64,000 nt of DNA, from the NCBI GenBank assembly GCA_964004625.1, contig CAXFOB010000042.1, forward strand, positions 1 through 64,000, given 5' to 3'. Numbering within the stretch: the first letter of the stretch is position 1; each line of letters begins with the position of its first letter. Shown in pieces: positions 7,769-17,555 of this stretch. A model generated the notes under the pieces. The model made no database searches. It was not told the origin of the DNA and saw only the letters and a list, made by a program, of their open reading frames with translations. The position numbers and the translations under genes were made by a program. Origin of the DNA: GCA-002697625 sp002697625 (GTDB taxonomy: Bacteria > Bacteroidota > Bacteroidia > Flavobacteriales > BACL11).

Positions 7769-9182
7769 GCTTCTTAATCTTTATACCTAAATATGCATAA
7801 ACGATAGTCATAATAGGAGAGATAAGATTAAAGAAACAATAAGGTAAATATGTAAAAGTAGCAACTCCTAATACTGCAGATTGTGTAGCTCCACAAGTAT
7901 TCCAGGGTATCAGCACTGAAGTAACCGTACCAGAATCTTCCAAGGTTCTGCTTAAATTTTCAGGAGCTAATCCTTTTTCTTTATAACTATCAATAAACAT
8001 TCTACCTGGAACAACAATACTTATATATTGATCAGAAGCTGTAATATTAAAAAATATACATGTTCCAGCAGTAGTAGCCACCAAACTACCATTAGTTTTA
8101 TCAAGATTAATAATAGGTTCTGATATTCTTCTTAAAAGTCCTGTCACTTCCATTATTCCACCAAAGATCATTGCACAAACAATTAACCAAATTGTATTTA
8201 ACATTCCGTACATTCCTCCTGTAGATAACAACGAATTCAGATCTTCATTTTGAGTAGAAATATTAGTTTCTGTACACATTGAATTTATAACTGCTTGGTA
8301 TGAATTTGAAAAATTCATGTGATTACTTTCAGTAATTTCTAAGATAATATTTGGTTGAAAAATAACTGCAAAAAATCCTCCTAGTAGAGTTCCTATTAAT
8401 AGAGAAGGAATTGCTGGTACTTTCTTAATAATTAAAAGAATTACCATTATTGGGACTAAAAATAACCAAGGAGTGATATTAAAAGAAGTAGATAGAACTA
8501 ATAATAACTCATCTATATTTTGAGCAGAACTAACATCTGACTGAAAACCTAATACCAAAAACAATATTAAAGTAATAAAAAAGGAGGGTATTGTAGTATA
8601 CATCATATATTTTATATGACTAAAGAGGTCTGTGCCCGCCATTGCCGGAGCTAGGTTAGTTGTGTCAGAAAGGGGAGACATTTTATCCCCAAAATAAGCC
8701 CCAGAAATAATTGCTCCTCCAATCATACCCACTCCTAAACCCAAAGCTTGCCCTATACCTAAAAGTGCAACCCCAATTGTAGCAATGGTGCTCCAAGAGC
8801 TGCCTGTAGCTATACTAACAATTGTAGTAATAATAGCTGTTGCAAATAAAAATATCTCAGAATTTAGAATTTGTAGTCCATAATAAATCATAGCAGGTAC
8901 AATACCTGAAATAAGCCAAGTACCAGCCAATGAACCAATTAATAATAAAATAATAATTGAAGGCGTTACAGATTTAATAGAATTACTTATTCCTTCGATA
9001 ATACTTTTCCAATTAGTACCACTCTTTATACCTATAATACCAGCAACAGCTCCAGCAAGTATAAGAGCTAATTGATTAGCTCCACCTAAGGAATCATCTC
9101 CATACAAAGAAACATTTATAGATAATAATATAATAAGAAAAATTATTGGAAATATGGCGACTATATAAGTTGTTCTATTCAT
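7755..9182 (-). CDS. nhaC: Na+/H+ antiporter, NhaC family
   Basis: A 475-residue polytopic membrane protein with about a dozen hydrophobic segments. Family segments include SGAYFGDKMSPLSDTTNLAPA and, near the C terminus, PWNTCGATQSAVLGV, both typical of NhaC antiporters, which exchange cytoplasmic Na+ for protons. It is a lone minus-strand gene between the T9SS relic and the polysaccharide export genes, with a 70-base gap to the gene upstream. Exchange of other ions or substrates by this family (for example malate/lactate) cannot be excluded from sequence alone. Confidence 0.9.
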   Translation of the reverse strand: MNRTTYIVAIFPIIFLIILLSINVSLYGDDSLGGANQLALILAGAVAGIIGIKSGTNWKSIIEGISNSIKSVTPSIIILLLIGSLAGTWLISGIVPAMIYYGLQILNSEIFLFATAIITTIVSIATGSSWSTIATIGVALLGIGQALGLGVGMIGGAIISGAYFGDKMSPLSDTTNLAPAMAGTDLFSHIKYMMYTTIPSFFITLILFLVLGFQSDVSSAQNIDELLLVLSTSFNITPWLFLVPIMVILLIIKKVPAIPSLLIGTLLGGFFAVIFQPNIILEITESNHMNFSNSYQAVINSMCTETNISTQNEDLNSLLSTGGMYGMLNTIWLIVCAMIFGGIMEVTGLLRRISEPIINLDKTNGSLVATTAGTCIFFNITASDQYISIVVPGRMFIDSYKEKGLAPENLSRTLEDSGTVTSVLIPWNTCGATQSAVLGVATFTYLPYCFFNLISPIMTIVYAYLGIKIKKLTRK

Positions 9183-9252
9183 TTATAAAACCACCTATTT
9201 TTGTCATTAACTGTATACTTCCTTTCTGCTGATTTGTTATTGTTCATTCTTT

Positions 9253-11646
9253 TTATTCGTAATATCCGTATCCATTCCCATAACCATATCCATAACCGTA
9301 TCCATAAGATGAAGAACTAAGCATATAATCATTTATTATAATATTTAAATTTTGAACTTGTTTAGTGTCATATAAGTCATTTATAATGTTTAACATATTC
9401 CTTTTTGTATAATTATGTCTTACCACATATAAATTAACATCAGAGAACTTCATTGTAATAACACTATCCGTAACCAAACCAGAAGGAGGGGTGTCAATAA
9501 TAATATATTCAAATTCTTTTTTAAGCTCGTAAATCAAATTATTCATTTTTCCGCTATTTAACAATTCTGCTGGATTAGGAGGTACAGGGCCAGAAGTAAT
9601 AATTTTTAAATTCTCATTTTCTGTTTCTCTTACTATAACTTCTAATGAACTTTGATTTATTAAAAAAGAACTCAAACCTTCCAAATTATCTAAGTTAAAA
9701 TCTTCATGTGTCTTTGGTTTTCTTAAATCAGCACCAAGTAAAATCGTTTTGTAACCAGCTGTTGCTAAAATTAATGCAAGATTACTTGAACAGAATGTTT
9801 TTCCTTCTGCACCAACAGATGAAGTTACTGTAATTACTTTAGATTTTTTATCAGAAGCTAGATATTGTATGTTCGTTCTTAATGACCTAAAGGATTCAGC
9901 TATAACAGACTTTGGATTCTCAGAAACAACTAAGTTGTTTCCTTTGTCCGAGTTACCTATTACACCTAAAATAGGAATGTTTGTGATTTTCGTTAAATCT
10001 GATTTTGATCTAATTGTTTCGTTAAAGAAATCTCTTAAACTTATTACAACAACAGGAAATCCGAAACCTAATAATAATGCCAATAAATAAGATAACTTTT
10101 TACTTGGTGAAATTGGGATTTCACTATCATTCTTACCCGCAGTATCCACAATTCTATGATCAGGCTCTGTACCTTCTTTAGCTATTTCTGTTTCTTGTTG
10201 CTTTAATATTAGGTAATTTACAATTCTCTCAGATTGCATAAACTCCCTTTTTAGTTTTACATATTCTTTCTCAGAAGTTGGAAGGTTTTCTATTTCTTTA
10301 TTAAAAACATCTACCCTGTTTTGCAAACTTCTTTCAGCTGATTTTGTAGAAGAGATTAAATTCTTAAGATTTTCAATAATACTTTGTCTTGTAAACGAAA
10401 TTTGAGAAAATACGGCTTGATACTTTGGATGACTTTCTTTAGTTGATAATTCTAATTCTTTTTTCTTAGAATTAAGCGTAATAAAAGTAGATATTAAGGC
10501 ATTTAACTCAGGATTACTAATCCCCATTGAATTTGGTGATATTATATTTTCAGAGCCTTGAGAATTTTGTAAATACGATAAAAGTTCTTTATAATAACTT
10601 AAATGTACTTGATATTGAGAGATATTACTTTCCGTTTTTTGCTTCTGGAAATAAGTTCCGAATTCTTTATCAAAAACATCCAAATTTGGATTATCTTCTT
10701 TAAAATCTTTAAGTTTATCCTCAATGATATCGAGGCTATCTTGAGTTTTGATGATTTGTCCCTCAATAAATCTTATTGTATTTTTAGCCATTCTGTTTTT
10801 CTCCTCTAATCCTTGGGTCAGATATAATCTAGAAAGAGTGTTTAAATAATCAATGTTCTTTTTTCTAGCAAATCCAGAGATATTCAGTTTTAACACGGAA
10901 CTTTCCTTACTTAGTGGAGATACATTTAAATACTTCACATATTTTTTCGAGATTTTTTCTAAAGAGTGATAAATAAATGAATAATTATTTTCATTATCTA
11001 TATTTTTTTTATTGAAGTGTGGTGTCTTGACAACCTTAAAGGAGAAATAATCTGTTTCTATATGCTCGCCAAAAGAATGGATTGAGTTATAAGAAAGATT
11101 AGCTTGTAAACTATTATTTTTTCTATTAGTTCTAATGTTATACGTATTATGATCTTTACAATCTACTCTTAACTTAAAACTATTAAAATCTAAAATATTT
11201 ATAAAAAACTCTACACCCGCTAATTGTAAGTGAGTTGAATCAAACTCAATTGTGTAAGGATTGGACTTGTATTGATTTACGGTCTGAACTGTACCATGCT
11301 TAAAATAAGAAGTTTGTATTCCTAATTCCTGAATCGTTCTTTCAGCTAAAGTGTAAGATTTTAATTTAGCTTTTTCATTTTCCAGATTGGTTTTAACACT
11401 AAACATTTCCATTCCCTCAAGTATATTCTCAACACCTAATTGAGTGTTATTGTCGTCTCTTATTTCTATTGTAGTAGAAACCACATAAATTGGTCTCGTA
11501 TATCTGTTATATAAAAAGGATATAAATAAACATAAACATATAGACAAGATAAAATAATACCAATATCCACTAAATTTTCTGACAAGAGATTTGACATCTA
11601 TTGTTTCTTCAGAGGAATTTTCGTTTAGATTTTCAAATTCTGTCAT
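9253..11646 (-). CDS. Wzc-type polysaccharide co-polymerase and BY-kinase
   Basis: An inner-membrane protein controlling capsule or exopolysaccharide chain export, 797 residues long. It has an N-terminal membrane segment (about 29-47), a long periplasmic region with coiled coil, a second membrane segment near 520, and a cytoplasmic tyrosine-kinase domain. The kinase shows Walker A SSVGAEGKT (about 612), Walker A' ILLGADLRKP and Walker B YIIIDTPPSG. The C terminus is a tyrosine-rich tail after SSSS, with eight tyrosines alternating mostly with glycine, as expected for an autophosphorylation cluster. It starts one base downstream of the Wza-type gene's stop codon. No glycosyltransferases or flippases are adjacent, so the cognate polymer locus must be elsewhere. 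Confidence 0.92.
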   Translation of the reverse strand: MTEFENLNENSSEETIDVKSLVRKFSGYWYYFILSICLCLFISFLYNRYTRPIYVVSTTIEIRDDNNTQLGVENILEGMEMFSVKTNLENEKAKLKSYTLAERTIQELGIQTSYFKHGTVQTVNQYKSNPYTIEFDSTHLQLAGVEFFINILDFNSFKLRVDCKDHNTYNIRTNRKNNSLQANLSYNSIHSFGEHIETDYFSFKVVKTPHFNKKNIDNENNYSFIYHSLEKISKKYVKYLNVSPLSKESSVLKLNISGFARKKNIDYLNTLSRLYLTQGLEEKNRMAKNTIRFIEGQIIKTQDSLDIIEDKLKDFKEDNPNLDVFDKEFGTYFQKQKTESNISQYQVHLSYYKELLSYLQNSQGSENIISPNSMGISNPELNALISTFITLNSKKKELELSTKESHPKYQAVFSQISFTRQSIIENLKNLISSTKSAERSLQNRVDVFNKEIENLPTSEKEYVKLKREFMQSERIVNYLILKQQETEIAKEGTEPDHRIVDTAGKNDSEIPISPSKKLSYLLALLLGFGFPVVVISLRDFFNETIRSKSDLTKITNIPILGVIGNSDKGNNLVVSENPKSVIAESFRSLRTNIQYLASDKKSKVITVTSSVGAEGKTFCSSNLALILATAGYKTILLGADLRKPKTHEDFNLDNLEGLSSFLINQSSLEVIVRETENENLKIITSGPVPPNPAELLNSGKMNNLIYELKKEFEYIIIDTPPSGLVTDSVITMKFSDVNLYVVRHNYTKRNMLNIINDLYDTKQVQNLNIIINDYMLSSSSYGYGYGYGYGNGYGYYE

Positions 11647-11647
11647 A

Positions 11648-12424
11648 TTATTCAGTAAATTTTAAATATACATTTACAATAACAGCAACTGTCGTTAATG
11701 CAGATAGTAATAATTGTGATTGTGATTTTCTGAAACCTCTATATTTCAATGGTTCGACATATAACAAATCGTTATTATGCAGATAATAAAAATCAGAATT
11801 TATAATATTTTGTTGTGTTAAATCTAATTTGTGAACCGATTTCTGGTTATTATGTGTTCTTATTAATTTCACTTTAGTTAAATCTCCAAAATCAGTTATC
11901 CCTCCAGATAAGGAAATAGCTTCAAATATCGTAATATTATCCTGATATACAGGATATGTATTTGGTCTGTATATTTCACCTAAAACAGTTACATTAAAAT
12001 TACCAAGCTTTACAATCACTGTAGCTTCTTTTAAATATTCATCTACTTTCTCTTCTATAGATTTTTTAGCTTGATCAATTGTTTGATTTAAGACATGTAC
12101 AGCACCTATATAAGGTATTTCAATAATTCCCTCCTGGTTTATTGTGAAGCCATTTAAATAAATATTAGCAGAGGTTATAGAGGAGTTTGCAGAGTTCACA
12201 TTATTCTCTACATTAAAAAAGTTAGTTGTTTCTTCATCAAAACTTAATACTTTTACAACTAAGATATCTCCTATTTCTAGATAATGTTTTGGAGGGGTAG
12301 GGTTAATATTCCATTCATTATCACCACCCTCATTTAGATAAGTAATTTTACTCATAGGTGTACAGGAAAAAGTAAAGATAATTAATAAAACAAAAGAAAA
12401 TTTATATAAAAAGGTTTTTTTCAT
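11648..12424 (-). CDS. Wza-type polysaccharide export lipoprotein (SLBB domain)
   Basis: Outer-membrane polysaccharide export protein of 258 residues. A lipoprotein signal ends at the lipobox FTFSC (C21). The Poly_export domain follows (HYLEIGDILVVKVLS to EIPYIGAVHVLNQT), then an SLBB domain (VTVLGEIYRPNTYPV to AISLSGGITDFGDL). The C terminus has a hydrophobic stretch consistent with the membrane-crossing helix of Wza. It pairs with the Wzc-type kinase directly downstream. A TATATTTG element on the minus strand at 12445-12452 is a possible -7 promoter box. The 242 bases upstream hold no gene. Confidence 0.9.
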   Translation of the reverse strand: MKKTFLYKFSFVLLIIFTFSCTPMSKITYLNEGGDNEWNINPTPPKHYLEIGDILVVKVLSFDEETTNFFNVENNVNSANSSITSANIYLNGFTINQEGIIEIPYIGAVHVLNQTIDQAKKSIEEKVDEYLKEATVIVKLGNFNVTVLGEIYRPNTYPVYQDNITIFEAISLSGGITDFGDLTKVKLIRTHNNQKSVHKLDLTQQNIINSDFYYLHNNDLLYVEPLKYRGFRKSQSQLLLSALTTVAVIVNVYLKFTE

Positions 12425-12666
12425 GGTTAAATTATTAATGAGAGCAAATATACAAAAGCAAAAGGTAAAAAACTTTCTAATTAAAAATTTCTAATTTTTC
12501 TGGTATAATTTTGAAACTAATGGTAGTCTAACGACATTCGTTTGGCCCATCTATCTTTTCTGTTGAGATTAGCAGTAATTTGTCAATCATTATCCCCGTT
12601 GAGGTAATACTTACTTTATTTTTAGGGAATTATATCGTAAAACTTATTGTAATTTGTTAGATTAAT

Positions 12667-13560
12667 TTATATATAAAACGGAACAGTTAGTATACCTACA
12701 ATCATTATGATTTTCAACATCCTACTTATAAATGTATAGTCTTTCTTAACATTAGATTTAATAATATTATACATTGTGAAACAAACTAGTAAATTAATTA
12801 TAAAACTACTAATAAACGTTGTCAGACTGAAAGAGTTATATCTTAAAAAATATTCAACATCCACTTTCAATGCATAAATAAAGGGAATCAGGACAAATAA
12901 TAATAATATAATTAATATTCCTTTTATTTTCTCTTTAGAAATTTTAAATGTCATGTTTGATGAATTCATAATTGTATCTCCTTCTTTATCCTCTAAATCC
13001 TTTACTATCTCTCTGCAAAAGGTCAGAAAAAAAGCAAAGTAACAATATATTAATATAATAAAAAGAGGAGGTACTAACTTATGACTTATTGAAGGGAAAA
13101 TTAAATAAATATTAAAGATACTTAATGAGGTTAAAACAGAAACCACTAAGTTTCCAATCAAGAATTTATGTTTGTAGGTTTTTGAATACCAATTCAAAAC
13201 AAATATCGCTAATAATAAAATTAAGAACAATAAAATATTCTTAGAAATATATAGTAGTACTAAAGAAAGTAATAAAGCAATACTATTAAAAAAGTAATAC
13301 CAAAATATAGCTTTTCTGGCAGAAATCTGTGTACCGATAATTACCTCTTCTTTATTTATTATATCCGATTCTATATCCAAAATATCATTTATGATATATC
13401 CGGCAGCAGTTATCAAAAATGTAATAATTAGAAGTAAATACAACGTAATGTCTCCAAAATTTTTATAAGTAAAATAATACAGAACAATTTGAGACAGAAG
13501 TAATAGAAATAGATTTTGTACTCTTATTAACTTTAAAAAACTAATAAACTTAATTATCAT
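12667..13560 (-). CDS. UbiA-family prenyltransferase (GGGP geranylgeranyltransferase-like)
   Basis: A membrane-embedded transferase of 297 residues with about eight or nine hydrophobic segments. The first Asp-rich motif is NDILDIESD (58-66) and the second is in EIVKDLEDKEGD (about 183-194). Both are required to bind the prenyl diphosphate through magnesium. Close Bacteroidota relatives are usually labelled geranylgeranylglycerol-phosphate geranylgeranyltransferase, by likeness to archaeal lipid enzymes, but their substrate is not established. A menaquinone- or heme-type prenyltransferase is less likely because no such genes are nearby. It overlaps the DUF2520 gene by 11 bases. Confidence 0.8.
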   Translation of the reverse strand: MIIKFISFLKLIRVQNLFLLLLSQIVLYYFTYKNFGDITLYLLLIITFLITAAGYIINDILDIESDIINKEEVIIGTQISARKAIFWYYFFNSIALLLSLVLLYISKNILLFLILLLAIFVLNWYSKTYKHKFLIGNLVVSVLTSLSIFNIYLIFPSISHKLVPPLFIILIYCYFAFFLTFCREIVKDLEDKEGDTIMNSSNMTFKISKEKIKGILIILLLFVLIPFIYALKVDVEYFLRYNSFSLTTFISSFIINLLVCFTMYNIIKSNVKKDYTFISRMLKIIMIVGILTVPFYI

Positions 13561-14317
13561 CTTTAAAGTTTATAATACTTTCAGAAATTTTAGAATACAT
13601 GACCTGGAATTCTTTATGGTTTTTTAATTGCTTTAAATGATCTTCCATCACTTTTTTATCTTCTCTGAAGGCTGGACCAGTTTGTGTATCTTTTGGGGAA
13701 TTGTTTTTTATTTTCTGAAAAGTATTTTCAATTAATGGTTTTAATAAATTAAAATCCAAATTATTTTTTTTCATTATATCTTCAGAAATGGCAAGTAAAT
13801 GATTACTAAAGTTACACGCAAAAACAGCTGCAATATGTAGCTTTTTTCTTTGTTCAGAGTTTATTTTGTGTATAGATGTAGTAAGTGAGTTTGCAATCTC
13901 TATTAAATCACTTTCTAAAGAAGGATTATTTGACTCTATACAAATTGGTAAGTTTTCAAAATCCATTTCAATTTCTTTACTAAAGGTTTGCAGTGGGTAG
14001 AATACTCCATATTTTTTTTTGTTAGAAAAAACATCTATCCCTATACATCCTGAAGTATGAACTATTGGAGTTTCTTTATTAGTAATTAAATGAACAGTTT
14101 CTTTTATAAAATCATCTTTTACAGCAATCATAATCAAATCTGTAGGTTGTAAATCATTAAGGTTTGTTGTGAAGTTACAATCTAATTTCAACGCTAATTC
14201 CCTTGCAGATGTCTCAGTTTTACTCCAAATCTCAACAATTTCAAACCCTTTATCTTTTAACTTACTAGATAGAATACTAGCTACATTTCCAGATCCTATA
14301 AATGTGATTTTTTTCAT
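13550..14317 (-). CDS. Rossmann-fold DUF2520 protein
   Basis: A predicted cytoplasmic NAD(P)-binding protein of 255 residues. The N terminus has the dinucleotide-binding loop ITFIGSGNVAS (residues 4-14). The rest matches the Rossmann-like plus DUF2520 arrangement, including PIVHTSGCIGID, GVFYPLQTFS and HIAAVFACNFSNHLL. The fold resembles ketopantoate or pyrroline-5-carboxylate reductases, but no substrate is known. Its 3' end overlaps the UbiA-family gene by 11 bases, a pairing I recall as common in Flavobacteriia. It is divergent from ccsBA. Confidence 0.85.
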   Translation of the reverse strand: MKKITFIGSGNVASILSSKLKDKGFEIVEIWSKTETSARELALKLDCNFTTNLNDLQPTDLIMIAVKDDFIKETVHLITNKETPIVHTSGCIGIDVFSNKKKYGVFYPLQTFSKEIEMDFENLPICIESNNPSLESDLIEIANSLTTSIHKINSEQRKKLHIAAVFACNFSNHLLAISEDIMKKNNLDFNLLKPLIENTFQKIKNNSPKDTQTGPAFREDKKVMEDHLKQLKNHKEFQVMYSKISESIINFKDDN

Positions 14318-14359
14318 TTATTAAATATAATATTATTAATATATTCAAAAACAAAGTTA

Positions 14360-14367
14360 TAATTTTG
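14360..14367 (+). promoter_or_regulatory. -7-like element upstream of ccsBA
   Basis: TAATTTTG matches the Bacteroidota -7 consensus TAnnTTTG and lies 16 bases before the ATG of ccsBA. No convincing -33 TTTG is seen 19-20 bases upstream, so only the -7 element supports this. Confidence 0.4.
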
Positions 14368-14383
14368 CAAAAACAAAATAACT

Positions 14384-17300
14384 ATGATAAACAGAATTGT
14401 TAATTTTTTATCTTCAATGAGGTTTGCGACCTTGTTATTATTAGTTTTTGCATTTTCCATTGGATACGCTACATTTGTAGAAAATGATTTTGGATCATCC
14501 TCATCCAAATCACTTATCTATAATACATGGTGGTTCGAATTTATCCTTATTTCATTAGCAACTACTCTTGTATTGAATGTATTAAAGTTTAATCTATTCA
14601 GAAAAGAAAAATTAGCCACACTTATATACCATCTTTCTTTTATCATTATTCTTCTTGGAGCAGGTATTACCAGATATACTGGTTACGAAGGAATGATGAG
14701 AATTAAAGAAGGTGAGAAGTCCAACACATTCTTATCAGATGACACCTATTTACAAGTAAGGGTTAATGATGGAAATCAACAATTTAAATACGATAAAAAA
14801 TTACATTTATCAGGTATTACAAAACAGTTTGATGATATTGCAGTTCTGAAACATTTATTCTCTAATTATTTTTCTATTTCCAACTCAGATTTAAAACAAG
14901 GATTTACTATAACATATACTGACTTTTTAGCTAATGCGGCAGACTCTTCAGTAAAATCTGAGATCTCAGGAATCAGATTGTCTTCATCTGGAGACTCAGA
15001 CAAAAAAGGAACTCAGTTATCAGTTAATGATTTTATAAATAAAGAAATTAAAATTGGAGAGTTCGAGGAGTTTAAAGGAATAAACTTTACTGTAAACAAC
15101 CAAAAAGAATCCTCTGTAAACTTTTTTATAAAGGATAATTCTGTAAAATGTTTTTCTGATTTTGATATTTCTATTATAAGTATGCCACCTAACGGAGAAC
15201 CTCCTATAATTTATGAAAAAGGTACCGAATTTGACTTAAATAAAATGTCCTTATTAACCATTAATGACAAGAGATATATGTTTAGTGATTTTTCTTTTAA
15301 TGAAGATCAAGTAATCTATTCGACTTCTAATAATATGGATAATACAGGTAAAAATGAGACCAGGTCAAATGATGCATTAATTTTAGATGTAAAAGTAGGA
15401 GAAAAATCTAAAAATATAACTTTAAAAGGAAGAAAGGGGATGTATCCAAATAGTACGGAATTCAGCATTGATGAACTTAATTTTGAGTTAACTTATGGTC
15501 CTAAATTCTTTACAACACCATTTTTTATACATTTAAATGATTTTCAGTTAGAAAAATATCCAGGGTCTAATAGTCCATCTTCTTTTGCTTCAGAAGTAGA
15601 AGTCATTGATGGAGACACAAGATTTCCTTACAGAATATTTATGAATAATGTCTTAGATTATAAAGGGCATAGATTTTTTCAATCTTCTTACGACCCTGAT
15701 GAAAGTGGAACCATATTATCTGTAAATCATGATTGGTGGGGGACCTTAGTTAGTTATATAGGATATGGACTTTTAATGTTAGGAATGATAACAATATTTT
15801 TCTTTAAAAACACAAGGTTTAAAATATTAACTAAAAATTTGAAAAAAATTAAATCTACATCTTTATTAGTGTTTTTGGTTTTATCATCTATTAGTGTGTC
15901 CGCTCAATCTGATCAAACACAAGAAGAATTATTAGAAAGATATAAGGTGAGTTCTGTTCACGCTAGTAATGCAGATGACCTTTTAATTCAAAATGATGGT
16001 AGAATCAAACCTCTTTCTACTTTTTCATCAGAATTAATTCGAAAGATTACTAGAAAAGAGAAATTATACGGACAGAACTCTACTCAAATCTACTTAGGAA
16101 TTATTAGTTTTCCACAACTTTGGGATAGTATTCCTTTGATAAGAGTACAACACAAACAATTATTAAAAGAATTAAATTCTGAAGAAGAACTGGTTTCCTT
16201 TTATAACTTTTTTAACTCAGAAAATGGACATTATATCTTTCAAGAAAAGGTACGAATCACAAATGGAAAAGCTGATAAGGATAAAAGTAAATACGATAAA
16301 GAATTATTAAAAGTAACTGAGAGACTGAACATTTTATACTCAATTATCAATACAAAAAGTTATAATTCTAATTTGAATGTATTTCCTAATCAAGATAGTA
16401 ATAATACCAAATGGGTTGGTAATTTAGACGTCCCACATCCATCAGGGGACTCAATCATATATTCAAACTTATTAAATTATTATCTAGGAAGTATTCAGTC
16501 TTCGATAATTTCTGAAAACTGGAGTTTTAGTGATACCTTACTAAGGGTTATAAAGAAATATCAGAGAGAAAATGGAAATAATATTATTCAATCTGATTAC
16601 AAAATTGATTTAGAGATTTTATACAATAAAGTAGACATATTTACTCAATTATTTATGTATTACTTTTTTGTAGGATTATTAATGCTTGTGTTATTAATTG
16701 TTCAAATGTTTCATGATAAACGATGGATATTTTATACAATTAAAATATTAAGGTACTTAGTTATTACAGGTTGGATATTTCATACCTTAGGACTTATTGC
16801 TAGATGGATAATATCTAATCACGCTCCTTGGACTAATGGTTATGAGGCTATGATATATACTGTATGGGCTACAATGTTTGCAGGAATAATATTTGCAAGA
16901 AAATCTAATTTAACTTTAGCAACTACAACATCTGTTTCTTCTTTACTACTATTATTTGCTTTTGTAAGTTATCTTGACCCAACAATTACCAATGTTGTTC
17001 CAGTATTAAATTCCTATTGGTTAATGATTCATGTTTCAATAATAGTTGCTTCCTACGGATTTTTAATATTAGGAGGATTTTTAGGTTTATTATCATTAAT
17101 GTTGATGATTTTTAAGAACAATAGAAATAAAAAAGTATTGGATTTGAAAATTTCTGAGTTAACCATAATTAACGAGAAGACTCTAACAATAGGAATATAT
17201 ATGCTTACAATAGGAACATTCTTAGGTGGTATTTGGGCAAATGAATCATGGGGTAGATATTGGGGATGGGACCCTAAAGAAACTTGGGCTTTGGTCAGTA

Positions 17301-17554
17301 TTTTAGTCTATGCCTTTATTCTTCATATGAGGTTTGTACCAGCACTAAAGGGTAAATACATTTTTAATGTAGCTTCTGTTTTTGCAGTATACTCTGTTTT
17401 AATGACTTATTTTGGAGTAAATTATTTACTTTCTGGATTACATTCATATGCAGCAGGGGATACAGTAGAGATTCCTAATGCGGTGTGGATTTCAGTAGGT
17501 ATTGTAGTTATTATCTCTATTTTAGCTAAGTTAAAGAACAATACTAATAAATAG
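14384..17554 (+). CDS. ccsBA: ResB-ResC (CcsBA) fusion, system II cytochrome c synthetase
   Basis: Attaches heme covalently to CXXCH motifs of apocytochromes c at the outer face of the inner membrane. The 1056-residue protein begins with a ResB/CcsB half: membrane helices near 14-30, 47-67 and 76-92, then a long periplasmic domain and a further helix near 450-468. A CcsA/ResC half with several helices follows from about residue 760. The tryptophan-rich heme-binding WWD motif reads WGRYWGWDPKETWALV at about 955-970. Fused CcsBA proteins are usual in Bacteroidota. The likely client in this window is the heptaheme protein at 61.1-62.8 kb. bshB1 follows after one base. Confidence 0.93.
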   Translation: MINRIVNFLSSMRFATLLLLVFAFSIGYATFVENDFGSSSSKSLIYNTWWFEFILISLATTLVLNVLKFNLFRKEKLATLIYHLSFIIILLGAGITRYTGYEGMMRIKEGEKSNTFLSDDTYLQVRVNDGNQQFKYDKKLHLSGITKQFDDIAVLKHLFSNYFSISNSDLKQGFTITYTDFLANAADSSVKSEISGIRLSSSGDSDKKGTQLSVNDFINKEIKIGEFEEFKGINFTVNNQKESSVNFFIKDNSVKCFSDFDISIISMPPNGEPPIIYEKGTEFDLNKMSLLTINDKRYMFSDFSFNEDQVIYSTSNNMDNTGKNETRSNDALILDVKVGEKSKNITLKGRKGMYPNSTEFSIDELNFELTYGPKFFTTPFFIHLNDFQLEKYPGSNSPSSFASEVEVIDGDTRFPYRIFMNNVLDYKGHRFFQSSYDPDESGTILSVNHDWWGTLVSYIGYGLLMLGMITIFFFKNTRFKILTKNLKKIKSTSLLVFLVLSSISVSAQSDQTQEELLERYKVSSVHASNADDLLIQNDGRIKPLSTFSSELIRKITRKEKLYGQNSTQIYLGIISFPQLWDSIPLIRVQHKQLLKELNSEEELVSFYNFFNSENGHYIFQEKVRITNGKADKDKSKYDKELLKVTERLNILYSIINTKSYNSNLNVFPNQDSNNTKWVGNLDVPHPSGDSIIYSNLLNYYLGSIQSSIISENWSFSDTLLRVIKKYQRENGNNIIQSDYKIDLEILYNKVDIFTQLFMYYFFVGLLMLVLLIVQMFHDKRWIFYTIKILRYLVITGWIFHTLGLIARWIISNHAPWTNGYEAMIYTVWATMFAGIIFARKSNLTLATTTSVSSLLLLFAFVSYLDPTITNVVPVLNSYWLMIHVSIIVASYGFLILGGFLGLLSLMLMIFKNNRNKKVLDLKISELTIINEKTLTIGIYMLTIGTFLGGIWANESWGRYWGWDPKETWALVSILVYAFILHMRFVPALKGKYIFNVASVFAVYSVLMTYFGVNYLLSGLHSYAAGDTVEIPNAVWISVGIVVIISILAKLKNNTNK

Positions 17555-17555
17555 A

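Noticed and set aside
14314..14508. Minus-strand 64-residue ORF over the ccsBA start
   Set aside because: It lies opposite the N-terminal coding region of ccsBA and the divergent promoter, has no recognisable motif, and the DUF2520 start explains the minus strand.
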